Shown here one piece after another: positions 5,027 through 5,092 of a DNA stretch of 5,092 bases. How positions within the stretch are numbered: the stretch's first letter is position 1; every line of letters begins with the position of its first letter. The notes under the pieces were generated by a model. The model was not told the origin of the DNA and made no database searches. It was given only the letters and a program-made list of their open reading frames with translations. A program made the position numbers and the translations under genes. Source of the stretch: a bacterium (lineage in GTDB: Bacteria > SZUA-182); NCBI GenBank assembly GCA_003230635.1, contig QIFF01000143.1, positions 1 through 5,092 of the forward strand. The letters run 5' to 3'.

Positions 5027-5092
5027 ATGCTGGATCAATATGGAAAGATACTCGTGACCGGGGGCTTAGGCTTCATCGGCAGCCACCTTGTC
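5027..5092 (+). CDS. NAD-dependent epimerase/dehydratase, N-terminus only
   Basis: Only 22 codons are inside the window. They read MLDQYGKILVTGGLGFIGSH followed by LV, an N-terminal beta strand and the Rossmann motif TGGxGFIGSH (GxxGxxG) of extended short-chain dehydrogenases such as nucleotide-sugar epimerases and dehydratases. These enzymes use bound NAD(P) to epimerise or dehydrate sugar nucleotides for cell-envelope polysaccharides. Substrate specificity (UDP-glucose 4-epimerase, dTDP-glucose dehydratase or others) cannot be decided from this fragment. The start is supported by the Shine-Dalgarno and by the Rossmann strand beginning a few residues in. It has its own promoter and runs divergently from the AT-rich cassette. 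Confidence 0.85.
   Translation, partial: MLDQYGKILVTGGLGFIGSHLV

Noticed and set aside
4847..5038. Minus-strand frame of 63 codons over the epimerase promoter region
   Set aside because: It overlaps strong plus-strand promoter, hairpin and ribosome-site signals and the start of the epimerase, and its product is featureless.

Overview
The window reads as bacterial chromosome of moderate-to-high GC, carrying a short AT-rich insert. The organism cannot be named from this sequence. A lipoprotein with a transglutaminase domain suggests a double-membraned (Gram-negative type) bacterium. An RnfC/PduS-type flavo-iron-sulfur protein suggests anaerobic or fermentative electron-transfer chemistry. Both are inferences.

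Layout. Positions 1-1915 (minus strand) hold most of a TPR + DUF3857 + transglutaminase-like lipoprotein whose C-terminus lies beyond the left edge. A 150-bp divergent intergenic region (1916-2065) follows, with a good sigma70-type promoter on each strand. Positions 2066-3406 (plus) encode a complete, apparently stand-alone RnfC/PduS-like protein with an NADH/FMN-type module, an SLBB domain, two [4Fe-4S] motifs and a C-terminal barrel-sandwich domain. It converges on an AT-rich two-gene cassette (3462-4682, minus): first a DUF5343-like protein of 233 aa, then, 3 nt after its stop codon, a 171-aa helical protein resembling DUF4145/HEPN proteins. A palindrome at 3426-3450 separates the convergent ends. 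The 344-bp region 4683-5026 holds a long leader for the cassette with two inverted copies of a palindromic repeat, a candidate promoter overlapped by a CRP-like dyad, a third partial repeat copy, a strong promoter pointing right and a leader hairpin. At 5027 a NAD-dependent epimerase/dehydratase begins and runs off the right edge.

How the parts relate. The three GC-richer genes (lipoprotein, RnfC-like, epimerase) each appear to have their own transcription start and share no obvious pathway. The AT-rich cassette is the accessory part: it is compact, oriented against its left neighbour, clearly different in composition, flanked by palindromic repeats, and encodes two tightly coupled proteins of poorly characterised families. 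The best candidate for an undescribed system here is this DUF5343 + HEPN-like pair with its structured leader. A defence or toxin-antitoxin role is a hypothesis only.
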